Source: Nonomuraea solani
Lineage (GTDB): Bacteria > Actinomycetota > Actinomycetes > Streptosporangiales > Streptosporangiaceae
Direction of reading: 5' to 3'
Length of the DNA stretch: 64,000 bases
Assembly: GCF_900108335.1 (NCBI RefSeq)
Contig: NZ_FNVT01000001.1
Span: forward strand, 550,977 to 614,976
Position numbers and translations under genes: made by a program. The notes under the pieces were generated by a model, which saw only the letters and a list, made by a program, of their open reading frames with translations, did not search any database and had not been told where the DNA came from. Each line of letters starts with the position of its first letter. The first letter of the stretch is position 1. Positions 24,069-34,500 of this stretch are shown here, one piece after another.

Positions 24069-26048
24069 TCAGCCGACGTGGATGCCCGGGCGCAGGGCCG
24101 GATCGGGTTCGGCCGTGCGGATGATCTCGCGTACCACCGGGGCCGTGTCGCCGCGGCCGAGGATCAGGTAGCGGAGCAGGTGCGTCAGCGGCGACCCTTC
24201 CGCCCACTCGAAGTAGCAGTGCGGCCGCACCCCGGTGGCGTCGCGCAGGGCGAGCAGGATGGCGGCGATGGCGTTCGGGACGGCCGGGCTCTCCGCGCGC
24301 AGGATGCGGTGGCCGCCCACCTCGACCCCGCTTACCCGCAGCACGTCGCTGAAGTCCGACGGGTCGATGACATCGACCTCCAGGAACAGCACGTCGGCCC
24401 GGCCGGGGACCGGGTTGATGCCGCGCTGTTCGGCCTCCTTGGCGTCGTACTCGGCCTTGTCGCCGGGGTCGCGCCGGTTGGCGATGATGTTGAGGGCGCC
24501 GTCGTGGGCGACCGAGCCGGCGATGAAGCGCCGCGCCGCCTCGTCGAGTTCGAGCCGGTCGGCCCGCAGTTCGGTGGTCCGCGAGACGCGCGAGACCAGG
24601 GAGACGACGATGATGCCGAGGATGAACAGCCCGGAGATGGCGATGCCGTCCGGCTTCTCCCTGATGTTCTCCACCAGCGCGTACAGCAGCACGAGCGTCA
24701 GCACGAGATAGCCCGTCACGGACCACCGCCGCTTGCGCCGGACGGCGGAGATCGTCACCGCGACCGCGCCGGAGACCATCATGGCCAGGATGCCCGTGGC
24801 GTAGGCGCCGGCCTGGGCGTCCACGTCGGCGTCGAACGCGATCGTGAGCACGACGCAGACGCCCGTGTACACCAGCACCACCGGACGTACGGCGCGGCCC
24901 CAGTCGGGCGCCATGCCGTAGCCGGGCAGGTAGCGCGGCACGATGTTGATCAGCCCGGCCATCGCGGAGGCCCCGGCGAACCAGAGGATGAGGATGGTGC
25001 TGATGTCGTACGCCGTGCCGAACACCTCGCCCAGCCGTTCGTGCGCCAGGTACGCCAGCGCCCGGCCGTTGGCCTCCCCACCGGGCCGGAACTCCTCGGC
25101 CGGAATGAGCACCGTGGTCACGAAACTGGTCGCGATCAGATAGACGCTCATGATGAGCGCGGCCACGGTCAGCAGCTTGCGGGTGTTGCGGATGCGCGAC
25201 GCCAGCCGCTGCTCCTCCGTCTTCCCCTCGGCCGCCACCAGCGGCATCATGCTCACGCCGGTCTCGAACCCCGACAGCCCCAGCACCAGCAGCGGGAAGG
25301 CCAGCACCGCCGGGCCGATGACGCCGCCCAGACCGCCGCCCCCGCTCGTCAGCGCGGAGGTCCAGCGCGACAGCGCCTCGGGCTCGCCCAGCACGTCGGC
25401 GACCCCCACGGCGACGACCACGGCGTTGAGCCCGAGGAAGAGCGCGACCAGCGGGATGGCCACCCCGACCGCCTCGGTGAAGCCCATCAGGAACACCCCG
25501 CCGAGCACCAGCAGCAGCACCACGGTGATGGCCACCGCGTGCCCCTCCAGGAAGTGGGGCGCGTAGGGGTTCTCCAGGACGTGGACCGTCGCGTCCGCCG
25601 CCGACAGGGTGATCGTGATGATCCACGACGTGGCCACGAAGCCCAGCAGCACCAGGACGAACAGCTTGCCCCGCCAGAACGGCAGCAGCCGCTCCAGCAT
25701 CGCCACCGAGCCCTGCCCGTGCGGGCTCTCCGCGGCCACCCGCCGGTACATCGGCAGCATGCCCAGCAGCGTCAGCGCCACGATGAGCAGCGTGGCCAGC
25801 GGTGACAGCGCCCCGGCCGCCAGGGCGGCGATGCCCGGCAGGTAGGCCAGGGTGGAGAAGTAGTCGACGCCGGTCAGGCACATGACCTTCCACCACGGCT
25901 GTGGCTCGGCGTGCTCCTCGGCCGCCTCGGGCCCGACGGGCGGGACCCGATGCTCCAGCAGCCAGCGCGTCAGCGCGTTGGACGGGCCCGCCGGGCCACT
26001 CGGGATCTCGACCACCGCCGGGACGGGGGTTCCACCGTTGGCGTTCAC
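24069..26048 (-). CDS. APC-superfamily amino acid permease
   Basis: A 659-residue membrane transporter with 12 or so transmembrane helices (about residues 50-510). It has the early [19 protein letters not shown] segment typical of the YgbE/APC-type permeases and the [14 protein letters not shown] core motif. A cytoplasmic C-terminal domain of about 140 residues follows ([17 protein letters not shown] to the end). It is similar to C-terminal domains of other large actinobacterial APC proteins, and its role is unknown. GTG 26048 is the start with AGAGGAAG upstream. Same strand as tetR and upstream of it, but the operator array between them suggests separate control. Confidence 0.85.
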   Translation of the reverse strand: MNANGGTPVPAVVEIPSGPAGPSNALTRWLLEHRVPPVGPEAAEEHAEPQPWWKVMCLTGVDYFSTLAYLPGIAALAAGALSPLATLLIVALTLLGMLPMYRRVAAESPHGQGSVAMLERLLPFWRGKLFVLVLLGFVATSWIITITLSAADATVHVLENPYAPHFLEGHAVAITVVLLLVLGGVFLMGFTEAVGVAIPLVALFLGLNAVVVAVGVADVLGEPEALSRWTSALTSGGGGLGGVIGPAVLAFPLLVLGLSGFETGVSMMPLVAAEGKTEEQRLASRIRNTRKLLTVAALIMSVYLIATSFVTTVLIPAEEFRPGGEANGRALAYLAHERLGEVFGTAYDISTILILWFAGASAMAGLINIVPRYLPGYGMAPDWGRAVRPVVLVYTGVCVVLTIAFDADVDAQAGAYATGILAMMVSGAVAVTISAVRRKRRWSVTGYLVLTLVLLYALVENIREKPDGIAISGLFILGIIVVSLVSRVSRTTELRADRLELDEAARRFIAGSVAHDGALNIIANRRDPGDKAEYDAKEAEQRGINPVPGRADVLFLEVDVIDPSDFSDVLRVSGVEVGGHRILRAESPAVPNAIAAILLALRDATGVRPHCYFEWAEGSPLTHLLRYLILGRGDTAPVVREIIRTAEPDPALRPGIHVG

Positions 26049-26195
26049 CCGGACTTCCTCTCGTCGTGGACGCTGACCATGTCAGAGTTTCGCATCCGCC
26101 CCTTCCCACGACTCGCGGCGCGCGATAAATCGCTTGCCCCCGCGAGAGACGCTCTGGTGTGCTGGCGGCCGGCCGTCGATCGAAGGAGCACTGAA

Positions 26196-26297
26196 ATGCG
26201 GGCAACGTCTGTGTCCCCCCAGGAAAGGAAGAGCCATCTCTACGGAGGACATGACGTTCGGTGCGTATGCTCAATTTGGGGATCTTGGCGCATGTAG
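26196..26297 (+). CDS. Leader ORF 1 of the ribosomal-protection gene (33 residues)
   Basis: ATG 26196 follows AAGGAG with ideal 7-nt spacing and encodes 33 residues, starting MRATSVSPQERKSHLYGG, ending at TAG 26297. It overlaps the first 37 bases of the resistance gene in a different frame. It is a candidate regulatory leader peptide; no domain is expected. The region 26049-26195 contains the divergent promoters but no further gene I can support. Confidence 0.4.
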   Translation: MRATSVSPQERKSHLYGGHDVRCVCSIWGSWRM

Positions 26298-26307
26298 ACG
26301 CCGGTAA
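26251..26307 (+). CDS. Leader ORF 2 of the ribosomal-protection gene (18 residues)
   Basis: ATG 26251 lies 2 nt after a perfect GGAGG (26244-26248) and encodes MTFGAYAQFGDLGACRRR, ending at TAA 26307. It overlaps the resistance-gene start in the third frame. The Shine-Dalgarno is closer to this ATG than to the resistance gene's GTG, so ribosomes could choose between them. It may be coincidental. Confidence 0.25.
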   Translation: MTFGAYAQFGDLGACRRR

Positions 26308-28249
26308 GACCAGCCTGACCGAGCGGCTGCTCCATGCCGCCGGAGCCATCGACGAGGTCGGCAGCGTCGATGACGGCAACACCCAGACCGACTCCCTGGC
26401 GCTGGAGCGGCAGCGCGGCATCACGATCAAGTCCGCGGTCGTCTCCTTCGTCATCGGCGGCACCACGGTCAACCTGATCGACACCCCTGGCCACCCCGAC
26501 TTCATCGCGGAGGTGGAGCGGGTGCTGAGCGTGCTCGACGGCGCCGTCCTGGTCGTCTCGGCCGTGGAGGGCGTGCAGGCCCAGACGCGCGTGCTCATGC
26601 GCACGCTGCGCAGGCTCGGCATCCCGGCGCTCGTCTTCGTCAACAAGATCGACCGGCGCGGCGCACGGTACGACGGCGTGCTGCGCGAGATCACGGGCAA
26701 ACTCGTCCCGGCCGCCGTCGCCATGGGCGTCACCACCGGGCTCGGGACGCGGGCCGCCGCGTTCACGCCCTTCGACGGCGCGGCCGGGTTCGAGGGCCTC
26801 GTCGAGGTGCTGGCCGAGCAGGGGGAGGAGCTGCTGGCCGCGTACGTGGACGACGAGAGGTCCGTCTCCTACGCGCGGCTACGCGCCGAGCTCGTGGCCC
26901 AGACCGGGCGGGCGGTGGCGCATCCGGTGTTCTTCGGTTCGGCGATCACCGGCGCCGGCGTGGACGCGCTGATCGCGGGCATCGAGGAGCTGCTCCCGCC
27001 CGCCCAGGACGACCCCGGCGGGCCGGTCGCGGGCACCGTCTTCAAGGTCGAGCGGGGCCAGGCGGGGGAGAAGATCGCGTACGTGCGCATGTCCGGCGGC
27101 ACGCTGCGCACCCGGGACCGGTTGCGGTTCGGCGGCGGCCGGGAGGGCAAGGTCACCGGGATCAGCGTCTTCGACGGCGGCACGTCGGTACGCGCCCAGC
27201 AGGTCACGGCCGGCCGGATCGCCCGCCTGTGGGGCCTGACCGACGTCCGTATCGGCGACCACGTCACCTCACTGGAAGGCGGCGCGGACGCGGTGAGGCC
27301 GGCGTCGGAGGGGCACTTCGCGCCGCCGACCCTGGAGACCGTCGTGGTGCCGCGCCGCCCGGCCGACAAGGGCGCGCTGCACCTGGCGCTGGCCCAGCTC
27401 GCCGAGCAGGACCCGCTGATCGGCCTGCGCCAGGACGACCTGCGGCAGGAGGTGTCCGTCTCGCTCTACGGCGAGGTGCAGAAGGAGGTCGTGCAGGCCA
27501 CGCTCATGGCCGACTTCGGCCTCGACGTCACCTTCCGCGAGACCACCACGATCCGCGTCGAACGCCCCACGGGCACGGGCGCCGCGATCGAGGTGATCGC
27601 CAAGGCCCCCAACCCGTTCCTCGCCACCGTCGGCCTCCGCGTCGAGCCGGGTCCGGTGGACGGTGGAGTGGAGTTCCGGCTGGAGGTGGAGCTCGGGTCG
27701 CTGCCGTACGCGTTCATGAGAACGATCGAGGACACGGTACGCGACACGCTCAGGCACGGCGGCCTGCACGGCTGGGAGGTCGTCGACTGCGTGGTCACGC
27801 TCACGCACTCGGGCTACTGGGCCAGGCAGAGCCACATGGGCGGCGGCTTCGACAAGAGCATGTCGAGCACCGCCGGCGACTTCCGCAACCTGGTCCCGCT
27901 GGTCCTCATGGCCGCGCTCAAGCGGGCGGGCACCACGGTGTACGAGCCCATGCACCGCTTCCGCCTCGAACTCCCGCCCGACACCCTCGGCCCGGTGCTC
28001 CCCGTGCTGGCCGGGCTCGGCGCAATCCCGCGCACCCGGCAGGATGCGCTGGTCGAGGGGGACATCCCGGCCGCCGGTGTGCACGAGCTGGAGCGACGGC
28101 TCCCGTCCCTGACCCGGGGCGATGGCCTGCTGGAGTGCGGCTTCGACCGCTACCAGCCCGTACGCGGCCCGATCCCCGTCCGCCCGCGCACCGACCACAA
28201 CCCGCTCGACAGGAAGGCGTATCTCCTGCACGTCGTCCGCCGGGTCTAG
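26261..28249 (+). CDS. Tetracycline-type ribosomal protection GTPase (Otr(A)/TetM-like)
   Basis: A 662-residue translational GTPase of the EF-G-derived ribosomal protection family, which dislodges tetracyclines from the 30S A site. Seen are G1 AHVDAGKTS (residues 10-18), the switch region ERQRGITIKSA, G3 DTPGHPDF, and G4 NKID. The C-terminal EF-G domains IV-V contain LTHSGYWARQSH and SSTAGDFRNLVPLVLM, characteristic of Otr(A)/TetM rather than EF-G. The start is probably GTG 26261 (in-frame TGA at 26252); its Shine-Dalgarno is 12 nt away, or ATG 26267 is used. The activity could be self-protection or a housekeeping paralogue. Its stop shares bases with the convergent dioxygenase stop. Confidence 0.9.
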   Translation: MRMLNLGILAHVDAGKTSLTERLLHAAGAIDEVGSVDDGNTQTDSLALERQRGITIKSAVVSFVIGGTTVNLIDTPGHPDFIAEVERVLSVLDGAVLVVSAVEGVQAQTRVLMRTLRRLGIPALVFVNKIDRRGARYDGVLREITGKLVPAAVAMGVTTGLGTRAAAFTPFDGAAGFEGLVEVLAEQGEELLAAYVDDERSVSYARLRAELVAQTGRAVAHPVFFGSAITGAGVDALIAGIEELLPPAQDDPGGPVAGTVFKVERGQAGEKIAYVRMSGGTLRTRDRLRFGGGREGKVTGISVFDGGTSVRAQQVTAGRIARLWGLTDVRIGDHVTSLEGGADAVRPASEGHFAPPTLETVVVPRRPADKGALHLALAQLAEQDPLIGLRQDDLRQEVSVSLYGEVQKEVVQATLMADFGLDVTFRETTTIRVERPTGTGAAIEVIAKAPNPFLATVGLRVEPGPVDGGVEFRLEVELGSLPYAFMRTIEDTVRDTLRHGGLHGWEVVDCVVTLTHSGYWARQSHMGGGFDKSMSSTAGDFRNLVPLVLMAALKRAGTTVYEPMHRFRLELPPDTLGPVLPVLAGLGAIPRTRQDALVEGDIPAAGVHELERRLPSLTRGDGLLECGFDRYQPVRGPIPVRPRTDHNPLDRKAYLLHVVRRV

Positions 28250-29085
28250 GCGCCGTCCTTGTCGGAGTCGGCGGCGAAGACGATGACGCCCAGGTAGCCG
28301 TCGTCCTCCTGCGTGACCTTCAGCAGCATGCCCTCCTTGTAGATGTTGTCGTTGTCGTTGAACGTGTCGCGCCCGGTGTGCTCCGCGTACGGCGCCTTCG
28401 CCATGACCACGCTGTTCAGCTTCTCGTCGAACATGACCTGCGTGGTCAGCACCCGCTCGCTGCTGAAGTGCACCATGGCGTGGATGTGGATCGTGCGCCC
28501 GCGGTACCAGCCCGGCCAGATGGTGGTGAACTCGACGATCCCGTCGGCGTTGGTGACCTGGGCGCCGCGCAGGTAGCGCTTGTCGTCGGTGGGGGTCAGA
28601 TCTCCCATATCACCGCCGCCGCCGGTGGGCGCGTCGCCCGGGGGAGGGTTGCCGCCGCCCCCGCCGCCCCCGCCGGTCGACTGCGACTCGGCCCCCGAGT
28701 AGAGCCCGGCCGCGTCGCAGTGCCAGATCTCGACCACCGCGTTGCCCAGCGGCTTACAGGTCTCGCTGTCCTGGACCTTGATGGCGACCCGCAGGCGGGT
28801 GCCCTCCCGGTCCTCGCGGATGTCGCTGCGGATCTTGTCCGCGTCGAAGTAGTAGGGGCCCTGGGTCGTGGTGGCGGTCAGTGTGCAGGTGCTCGCCTCG
28901 GAGAAGAGCGAGGTGAGGTCGCTCGCGGTGGTGGCCGTCGGCGTCACGCTGGCTCCCGTGGAGGTGGTGACGGCCGCGGTGCCGGAGTCGCCGCAGGCGG
29001 CCAGGAGGCTGCCGAGCCCGAGTGAGCTGATGCCGGCGAACAATCGCCGCCGGCTGACCCGCTGGCCTTCGTGATCGTGTCCCAC
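28246..29085 (-). CDS. Exported intradiol ring-cleavage dioxygenase, lipoprotein
   Basis: A 279-residue protein of the intradiol (catechol 1,2-/protocatechuate 3,4-) dioxygenase fold, a non-haem Fe(III) enzyme. The N-terminus is a Tat-type lipoprotein signal: SRRRLFAGISSLGLGSLLAAC, lipid Cys31. Iron ligands appear as Tyr in GLYSG, Tyr in GWYRG and His/His in TIHIHAMV. A Gly/Pro-rich insert (about residues 139-160) lies between the first Tyr ligand and KRYLRG. Extracytoplasmic members act on aromatic compounds of plant or soil origin; the substrate is unknown. GTG 29085 is chosen because AGAGGGA lies 5 nt upstream; an ATG at 29121 would spoil the signal. Confidence 0.85.
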   Translation of the reverse strand: MGHDHEGQRVSRRRLFAGISSLGLGSLLAACGDSGTAAVTTSTGASVTPTATTASDLTSLFSEASTCTLTATTTQGPYYFDADKIRSDIREDREGTRLRVAIKVQDSETCKPLGNAVVEIWHCDAAGLYSGAESQSTGGGGGGGGNPPPGDAPTGGGGDMGDLTPTDDKRYLRGAQVTNADGIVEFTTIWPGWYRGRTIHIHAMVHFSSERVLTTQVMFDEKLNSVVMAKAPYAEHTGRDTFNDNDNIYKEGMLLKVTQEDDGYLGVIVFAADSDKDGA

Positions 29086-29169
29086 TGTGTCCCTCTTTGA
29101 CGGTCCGATGCTTCGGACCACACAGTAGGACGCGCCCTCTTGGCCTCCCCTTTGCCGCGGATGAAGTTC

Positions 29170-29901
29170 TCATGAGGAAGGCGCGGACAGCACGATGGCG
29201 CCCAGGTAGCCGTCGCCCTCCTCGGTGACGCGCAGCAGCAGGCCGTCGTGGAAGAGGCCGTCGCCGTTGTTGAAGGTGTCGCGCCGTCCTTCGCGCCGCG
29301 TGTACGGCGGCCGCGCGAAGACCCGGTCGTTGAGCTTCTCGTCGAACATGAGCTGCGTGCTCAGCACCCGTTCGCCGGCGACGTGCACCATGACGTGGAT
29401 GTGGACCGTCCGGCCCGGATACCAGCCGGGCCAGATGGTGGTGAACTCGACGGTGCCGACGGCGTTGGTGACCTGGGCGCCGCGCAGGTAGCGCTTGCCG
29501 TCGGTGGGCTTCATGTCCTTCATGTCCGGCACACTGCCGCCGGTGCCCGGTGGCGCGCCCGCGTCGTTCTTGGACTCCTTCTCCGCCCCCGAGTAGAGGC
29601 CGGTCGCGTCGCAGTGCCAGATCTCCACCACCGCGTCGCGCAGCGGCCGGCACGACGTGCCGTCCTGGACCTTGATGGCCAGCCGCAGCCGCACCCCCGG
29701 CCGGTCCTCGCGGATGTCGCTGCGGATCTTGCCGGCGTCGAAGTAGAAGGGGCCCTGCGTCGCGCTCGGCGTGAGCGCGCACGTCCCCGCCCTCGCGAAG
29801 ACGGACTCCGGTGCCAGGGCGACACCGCCGAGTCCGAGTGAGCCGATGCCGGTGATCAGCCGCCGCCGGCTGACCCGCTGACCTTCGTGATCGTGTTCCA
29901 C
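29170..29901 (-). CDS. Exported intradiol ring-cleavage dioxygenase, paralogue
   Basis: A 243-residue paralogue of the preceding gene, same strand, clearly a tandem duplication. The opening HDHEGQRVSRRRL is shared, as are TQGP(F/Y)YFDA(G/D)KIRSDIRED and KRYLRGAQVTNA. The signal is Tat-like (SRRRLITGIGSLGLGG) but has no lipobox Cys, so this copy should be released rather than anchored. Iron ligands (GLYSG, GWYPG, VHIHVMV) are intact, and the insert is shorter and not polyglycine. GTG 29901 is the start with CAGGAC upstream. Because it lies upstream, both may be transcribed together (84 bp apart). Confidence 0.87.
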   Translation of the reverse strand: MEHDHEGQRVSRRRLITGIGSLGLGGVALAPESVFARAGTCALTPSATQGPFYFDAGKIRSDIREDRPGVRLRLAIKVQDGTSCRPLRDAVVEIWHCDATGLYSGAEKESKNDAGAPPGTGGSVPDMKDMKPTDGKRYLRGAQVTNAVGTVEFTTIWPGWYPGRTVHIHVMVHVAGERVLSTQLMFDEKLNDRVFARPPYTRREGRRDTFNNGDGLFHDGLLLRVTEEGDGYLGAIVLSAPSS

Positions 29902-30151
29902 GTCCTGAACCTTTCACGATCCCGCCGGGTTTCCCCGCAGGCTCGATCCTCGTGTCACGCGAAAAGAGCAGCGTCCGAAAGCCTTTTCGGCGATATCAAA
30001 CTGTAATCATCTGCGCCGGAGCTGATCAGCGGCGGCGACGATAGCGGGGCCCAGCTCACAGGCCCTGCAATCGCACGCATTGGCTCATTGACAGGCCCTA
30101 TCTAGCCGGTCTACGTTCCCGAAAACCTTTTAGGTCAGCCCGAGCCGATGA

Positions 30152-30165
30152 TGTTAGCGCTCACA
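30152..30165. promoter_or_regulatory. LacI-family operator before the GH43 operon
   Basis: TGTTAGCGCTCACA, centred on AGCGCT with one mismatched arm pair, lies 20 bp before the GH43 start codon. LacI regulators of sugar operons in actinomycetes use AGCGCT-centred sites. The 29902-30151 region upstream has no gene I can support. Confidence 0.55.
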
Positions 30166-30184
30166 GTCCACTAGGGGCGAACTC

Positions 30185-31573
30185 ATGAGACGACGATGGG
30201 CGGCGGCCCTCGCCGCGGCACTCCTGCTCCTCCTCGGCAACGTCCGGCCCGCGTGGGCGGGCCCGCCGATCACCACGGCGATCTACACGGCCGACCCGGC
30301 CGCGCTGGTCGTCGGCGACACCCTGTACGTCTACACCGGCCACGACGAAGCCCCCGCGGGTGGCGGCAACTTCGTCATGCGCGACTGGCACGTCTACACC
30401 TCCTCCGACGCCACCACGTTCACCGACCAGGGCGCCAAGCTCGCGATCTCGAACTTCTCCTGGGCCGGCGCCGACGCCTGGGCCAGTGAGGTCGAGCGCG
30501 GGGCCGACGGCCGCTATTACTGGTACACCTCCATCAACGGCAACGGCCCCGGCTGGATGAACATCGGTGTGGCCGTCGGCAACAGCCCGACGGGCCCGTT
30601 CACCGACGCCATCGGCGGCCCGCTGATCAGCGACAGCACGCCCAACTCCTCGCCGCTGAACATCGACCCCACCGTCTTCACCGACGACGACGGCCAGGTC
30701 TACATGTACTGGGGCTCCTACTACGGCCTGCGCGCCGTCCGCCTGAACGCCAACATGACCTCCACCTCAGGCTCGGTGATCACCCCGAGCGGCGTGTCGA
30801 ACTTCTGGGAGGCCCCCTGGATGTTCAAGCGCAACGGCGTCTACTACCTGGCCTACTCGGCCAACGACTCGGCCTGCTCGCAGCCGGGCTACGCCTGCAT
30901 CAGGTATGCCACCGCGAGCAACCCGCTCGGCCCGTGGACGCACCGCGGCGTCGTGCTCGACCAGGTCTCCTCGACCACCAACCACCCGGCGATCATCGAG
31001 TACAAGGGCCAGTGGTACATGGTCTACCACAACGCCGCCGCCCCGGGCGGAGGCAACTTCCGCCGCTCGGTCACCCTCGACAAGCTCTACTTCAACGCCG
31101 ACGGCACCATGCAGAAGGTCGTGCAGACCGGCGGCCCGACCACTCCGGGCAACCTGGCGGCCGGCGCCACGCCGTCCACCTCCTACGTCTCCCCCTGGGA
31201 GACGCTCGGCGCGATCAAGGACGGCTACACCCCGGCGAACTCCCAGGACCACAGCCACGGCGCCTACGGCAACTGGGACCACCAGGGCACCGAGTGGATC
31301 GAGTACCAGTGGCCCACGGCGCAGACGATCCGCAGGTCGGAGGTGTACTGGTTCGATGACAACTTAGGCATCGACCTACCGGCCTCCTGCCAGCTCCAGT
31401 ACTGGAACGGCAGCGCCTACGTCAACGTGCCCGGCGCGGCGGGCTGCGGCGTCGCGGCCAACACCTTCAACGCCACGACCTTCACCCCGGTCAGCACGAC
31501 CCGGCTCCGGCTGAACATCACCTCACGAAGCGGCTTCTCGACCGGTGTGCTCGAATGGAGGGCCTTCTCATGA
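30185..31573 (+). CDS. Secreted GH43 glycosidase with C-terminal carbohydrate-binding module
   Basis: A 462-residue exported enzyme. The signal peptide (residues 1 to about 25, AAALAAALLLLLGNVRPAWA) is followed by a five-bladed GH43 propeller (about 28-310). The catalytic triad is visible as Asp in YTADPAA, Asp in NIDPTVF and Glu in FWEAPWM. Likely substrates are arabinan or arabinoxylan side chains. The last ~140 residues form a galactose-binding-like beta-sandwich (AGATPSTSYVSPWETLGAIK...). It is nearly the same module as at the C-terminus of the next protein. The stop overlaps the next gene (ATGA), so they are co-translated. Control by a LacI protein is inferred from the operator. Confidence 0.88.
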   Translation: MRRRWAAALAAALLLLLGNVRPAWAGPPITTAIYTADPAALVVGDTLYVYTGHDEAPAGGGNFVMRDWHVYTSSDATTFTDQGAKLAISNFSWAGADAWASEVERGADGRYYWYTSINGNGPGWMNIGVAVGNSPTGPFTDAIGGPLISDSTPNSSPLNIDPTVFTDDDGQVYMYWGSYYGLRAVRLNANMTSTSGSVITPSGVSNFWEAPWMFKRNGVYYLAYSANDSACSQPGYACIRYATASNPLGPWTHRGVVLDQVSSTTNHPAIIEYKGQWYMVYHNAAAPGGGNFRRSVTLDKLYFNADGTMQKVVQTGGPTTPGNLAAGATPSTSYVSPWETLGAIKDGYTPANSQDHSHGAYGNWDHQGTEWIEYQWPTAQTIRRSEVYWFDDNLGIDLPASCQLQYWNGSAYVNVPGAAGCGVAANTFNATTFTPVSTTRLRLNITSRSGFSTGVLEWRAFS

Positions 31574-34500
31574 GGCGCGCCCTGATGGCCCTGCTGCTCA
31601 TCGCGGGCCTGGTCGTCGCGGGAGCGCCGGCCCACGCCGACCAGACCATCGGCTACCCGTCCTTCAGCGGCCCGGCGATCCCGGCGGCGCCGGGGTCGTA
31701 CACGACCGGCAACATGATGCAGGCCATCTATGACGCCGAGAGCTCCGGCACCGACTTCTGGATGGACCGACTGCTGGCCCGCTCCGGCAACGACCCGGCG
31801 GGCACCTGGCTCATGACGCGCGGACGGGCGCTGTTCATGAAGACCCACACGCCGGGCACGCTCGGGTTCGCCGGGCAGTCGGCGTACTGGGAGAGCATCA
31901 ACAACAACAACGCCTTCACCGTGGCCGTCACGCCCGGCACGTTCACCGAACAGGTGAGCAGCCGCTGGCAGGCGCCGAGCCACTGGAAGAGCCGCCACAC
32001 CAGCGGCTCGGTCACCATCAACCAGACCAAGTTCATCACCGAGAACAACGTCGCCGTGGCCAACCTGGCCATCACCAACGGCGGCACCGGCTCGACGACG
32101 CTGCAGGTCAGGGCCACCTCCCCGTACGCGACCAGCGGCAGCGGCAGCGAGCTGACCGGCCAGGTGAACGCCTACAACAACCTGACCACCCTCTACCCCA
32201 GGCTCACCGGCGACGGGTTCACGGTGTCCAGCGGCGGGCTCAACAGGTCCGTCACGATCGCGGCCGGGGCGACCGTCACCGTCAAGGTCGTCATGGGCTT
32301 CGTCACGAACGAGATCCCGGCCTCCCGCACCGACTACGACGCCTACGCCGGCTACTCGGCCGCCACCGCGTTCGCCACCCACGTGCGCGCCTACAACAAG
32401 TGGTGGGCCGACAACGTCCCCTACATCGACCTGCCCGAGCCGGCCATCAAGAAGAACGTCTACTACCGCTGGTGGCTGATGCGCTTCAACCACCTCGACG
32501 CCGACATCCCCGGCCAGACGTTCCAGTTCCCGATCTCCACCGAGGGCGTGCTGGGCTACAACAACGCGATCGTGCTGACCCAGCCCATGCACATCGACGA
32601 TCTCAAGTATCTGCGCAACCCGATCTACTCCTACGGCGACTGGCTGAGCGCCGGCCAGGTCTCCAAGAACGGCCGCTTCCTGGACAATCCGGGCGACCCC
32701 GAGAACTGGTCCAACAGCTACACCCAGTACATCGGCGAAGCCGCCTGGAAGAGCTACCAGATCCACGGCGGCCAGCCCGCCATCGCCGCCAACCTGGCCC
32801 GCTACGCCGAGCAGGACGTCAAGGGCCAGCTCTCCTACTACGACACCGACAACAACAAGCTCATCGAGTACGACTGGGGCGCCCTGACCGGCAACGACGC
32901 CGACGCGGTGTCGTTCCACTGGAAGCCCGGCCGCATGGACCGCGCCGAGGGCGCCTACCAGTACAGCGGCGCGCTGGCCGCCGCGCAGGCGTACGAGGCG
33001 ATCGGCAACACCACCAAGGCCACCGAGATGCGCACGCTGGCCACCCAGATCCAGAACGCGATCGTCAACGTGCTCTGGAACCCGGGCAGGCAGCTCTTCG
33101 AGCACCGGCTGAAGTCCACCAACGAATGGGTGCCGTGGAAGGAGATCAACAACTATTACCCGTTCGCCGTCGGCGCGATCCCGAACACGGCCACGTACAA
33201 GCAGGCCCTGCGCCTCTTCGACGACCCGGCGCAGTATCCGATCTTCCCCTTCTACACCGCCAACCAGGCCGACAAGGCGGCCTCGGGCACCGGCAGCAAC
33301 AACTTCTCCACGATCAACTCCACCGTGCAGTTCCGCCTGCTCTCCTCGGTGCTGCGGAACTACCCCAACGAGTGGATCGACACGACCTGGTACAAGAAGC
33401 TCCTCTACTGGAACGCCTGGGCCCAGTACGTGGGCGGCAACACCCAGTGGCCGGACGCCAACGAGTTCTGGGCCGACTGGAACGGCTCCTCGATCGCCTA
33501 CCGCTCCTGGATCCACCACAACATCCTGGGAAGCAGCAACTGGACCGTCGTCGAGGACGTCGCCGGGCTGCGGCCGCGCAACGACGCCAAGGTGGAGCTC
33601 TCGCCGATCAACATCGGCTGGACCCACTTCACCGTCAACAACCTGCGCTACCGCAACGCCGACCTGACCATCGTCTGGGACGACCCGGCCGACGGCGTCG
33701 TCCGCTACCCGGGCGTGCCCGAGGGCTACTCGATCTACATCAACGGCAGCCGCGCCGCCACGGTGTCGTCGCTGGTCCCGTTCACCTGGGACCCGGCCAC
33801 CGGCGCCGTCACCACGTCCGGCACGGTCACCCACAACGTGGCCGTCCCGGGGCTGCAGTCACCGTCGCAGGTCAACCACACCAGCGCCCGCATGGTCGAC
33901 ATGCTCAACAAGGCCGGCGTCGACCTGACCGCCAACCTCACCAACCTGGCCGCCGGCGCCACCGCCACGGCCTCCACCACCGCCGGGGGCAGCTCCACCG
34001 CGGGCGCCGTCGACGGGTTCCCGATCAACGAGCCGTTCTGGGGCGGCACCACCGCGGGACAGGACTGGTACGAGCTCAACCTCGGCTCGGCCCGCACCCT
34101 GAACGAGGTCCGGCTCTGGTTCAAGGACAGCCGCCCGGCCAGCTCCACCTACCGGGCCCCGGCGTCCTACGACATCCAGTACCACAACGGCAGCGCCTGG
34201 GTCAGCGTGCCCTCCCAGGCCAAGTCCCCGGCCACCCCTCGGGGCAACTACAACGTGGCGCAGTTCACCGCGGTCACCGCCCAGCGGATCAGGGTGCTGG
34301 CCACGGCGGCCTCCGGCGCCAGGACCGGGCTCACCGAGATCAAGGTCTACAACCGGGGCGGGGTCCAGCCCCCGTCGAACCTGGCACCGTCGGCCACCGC
34401 GACCGCGTCGTTCACGTCGTCGTGGGAGAGCGTGGCCGCCGTCAACGACGGGATCGATCCGCCCTCCTCCAACGACACCGTCAACCCGCGCTGGGGCTGC

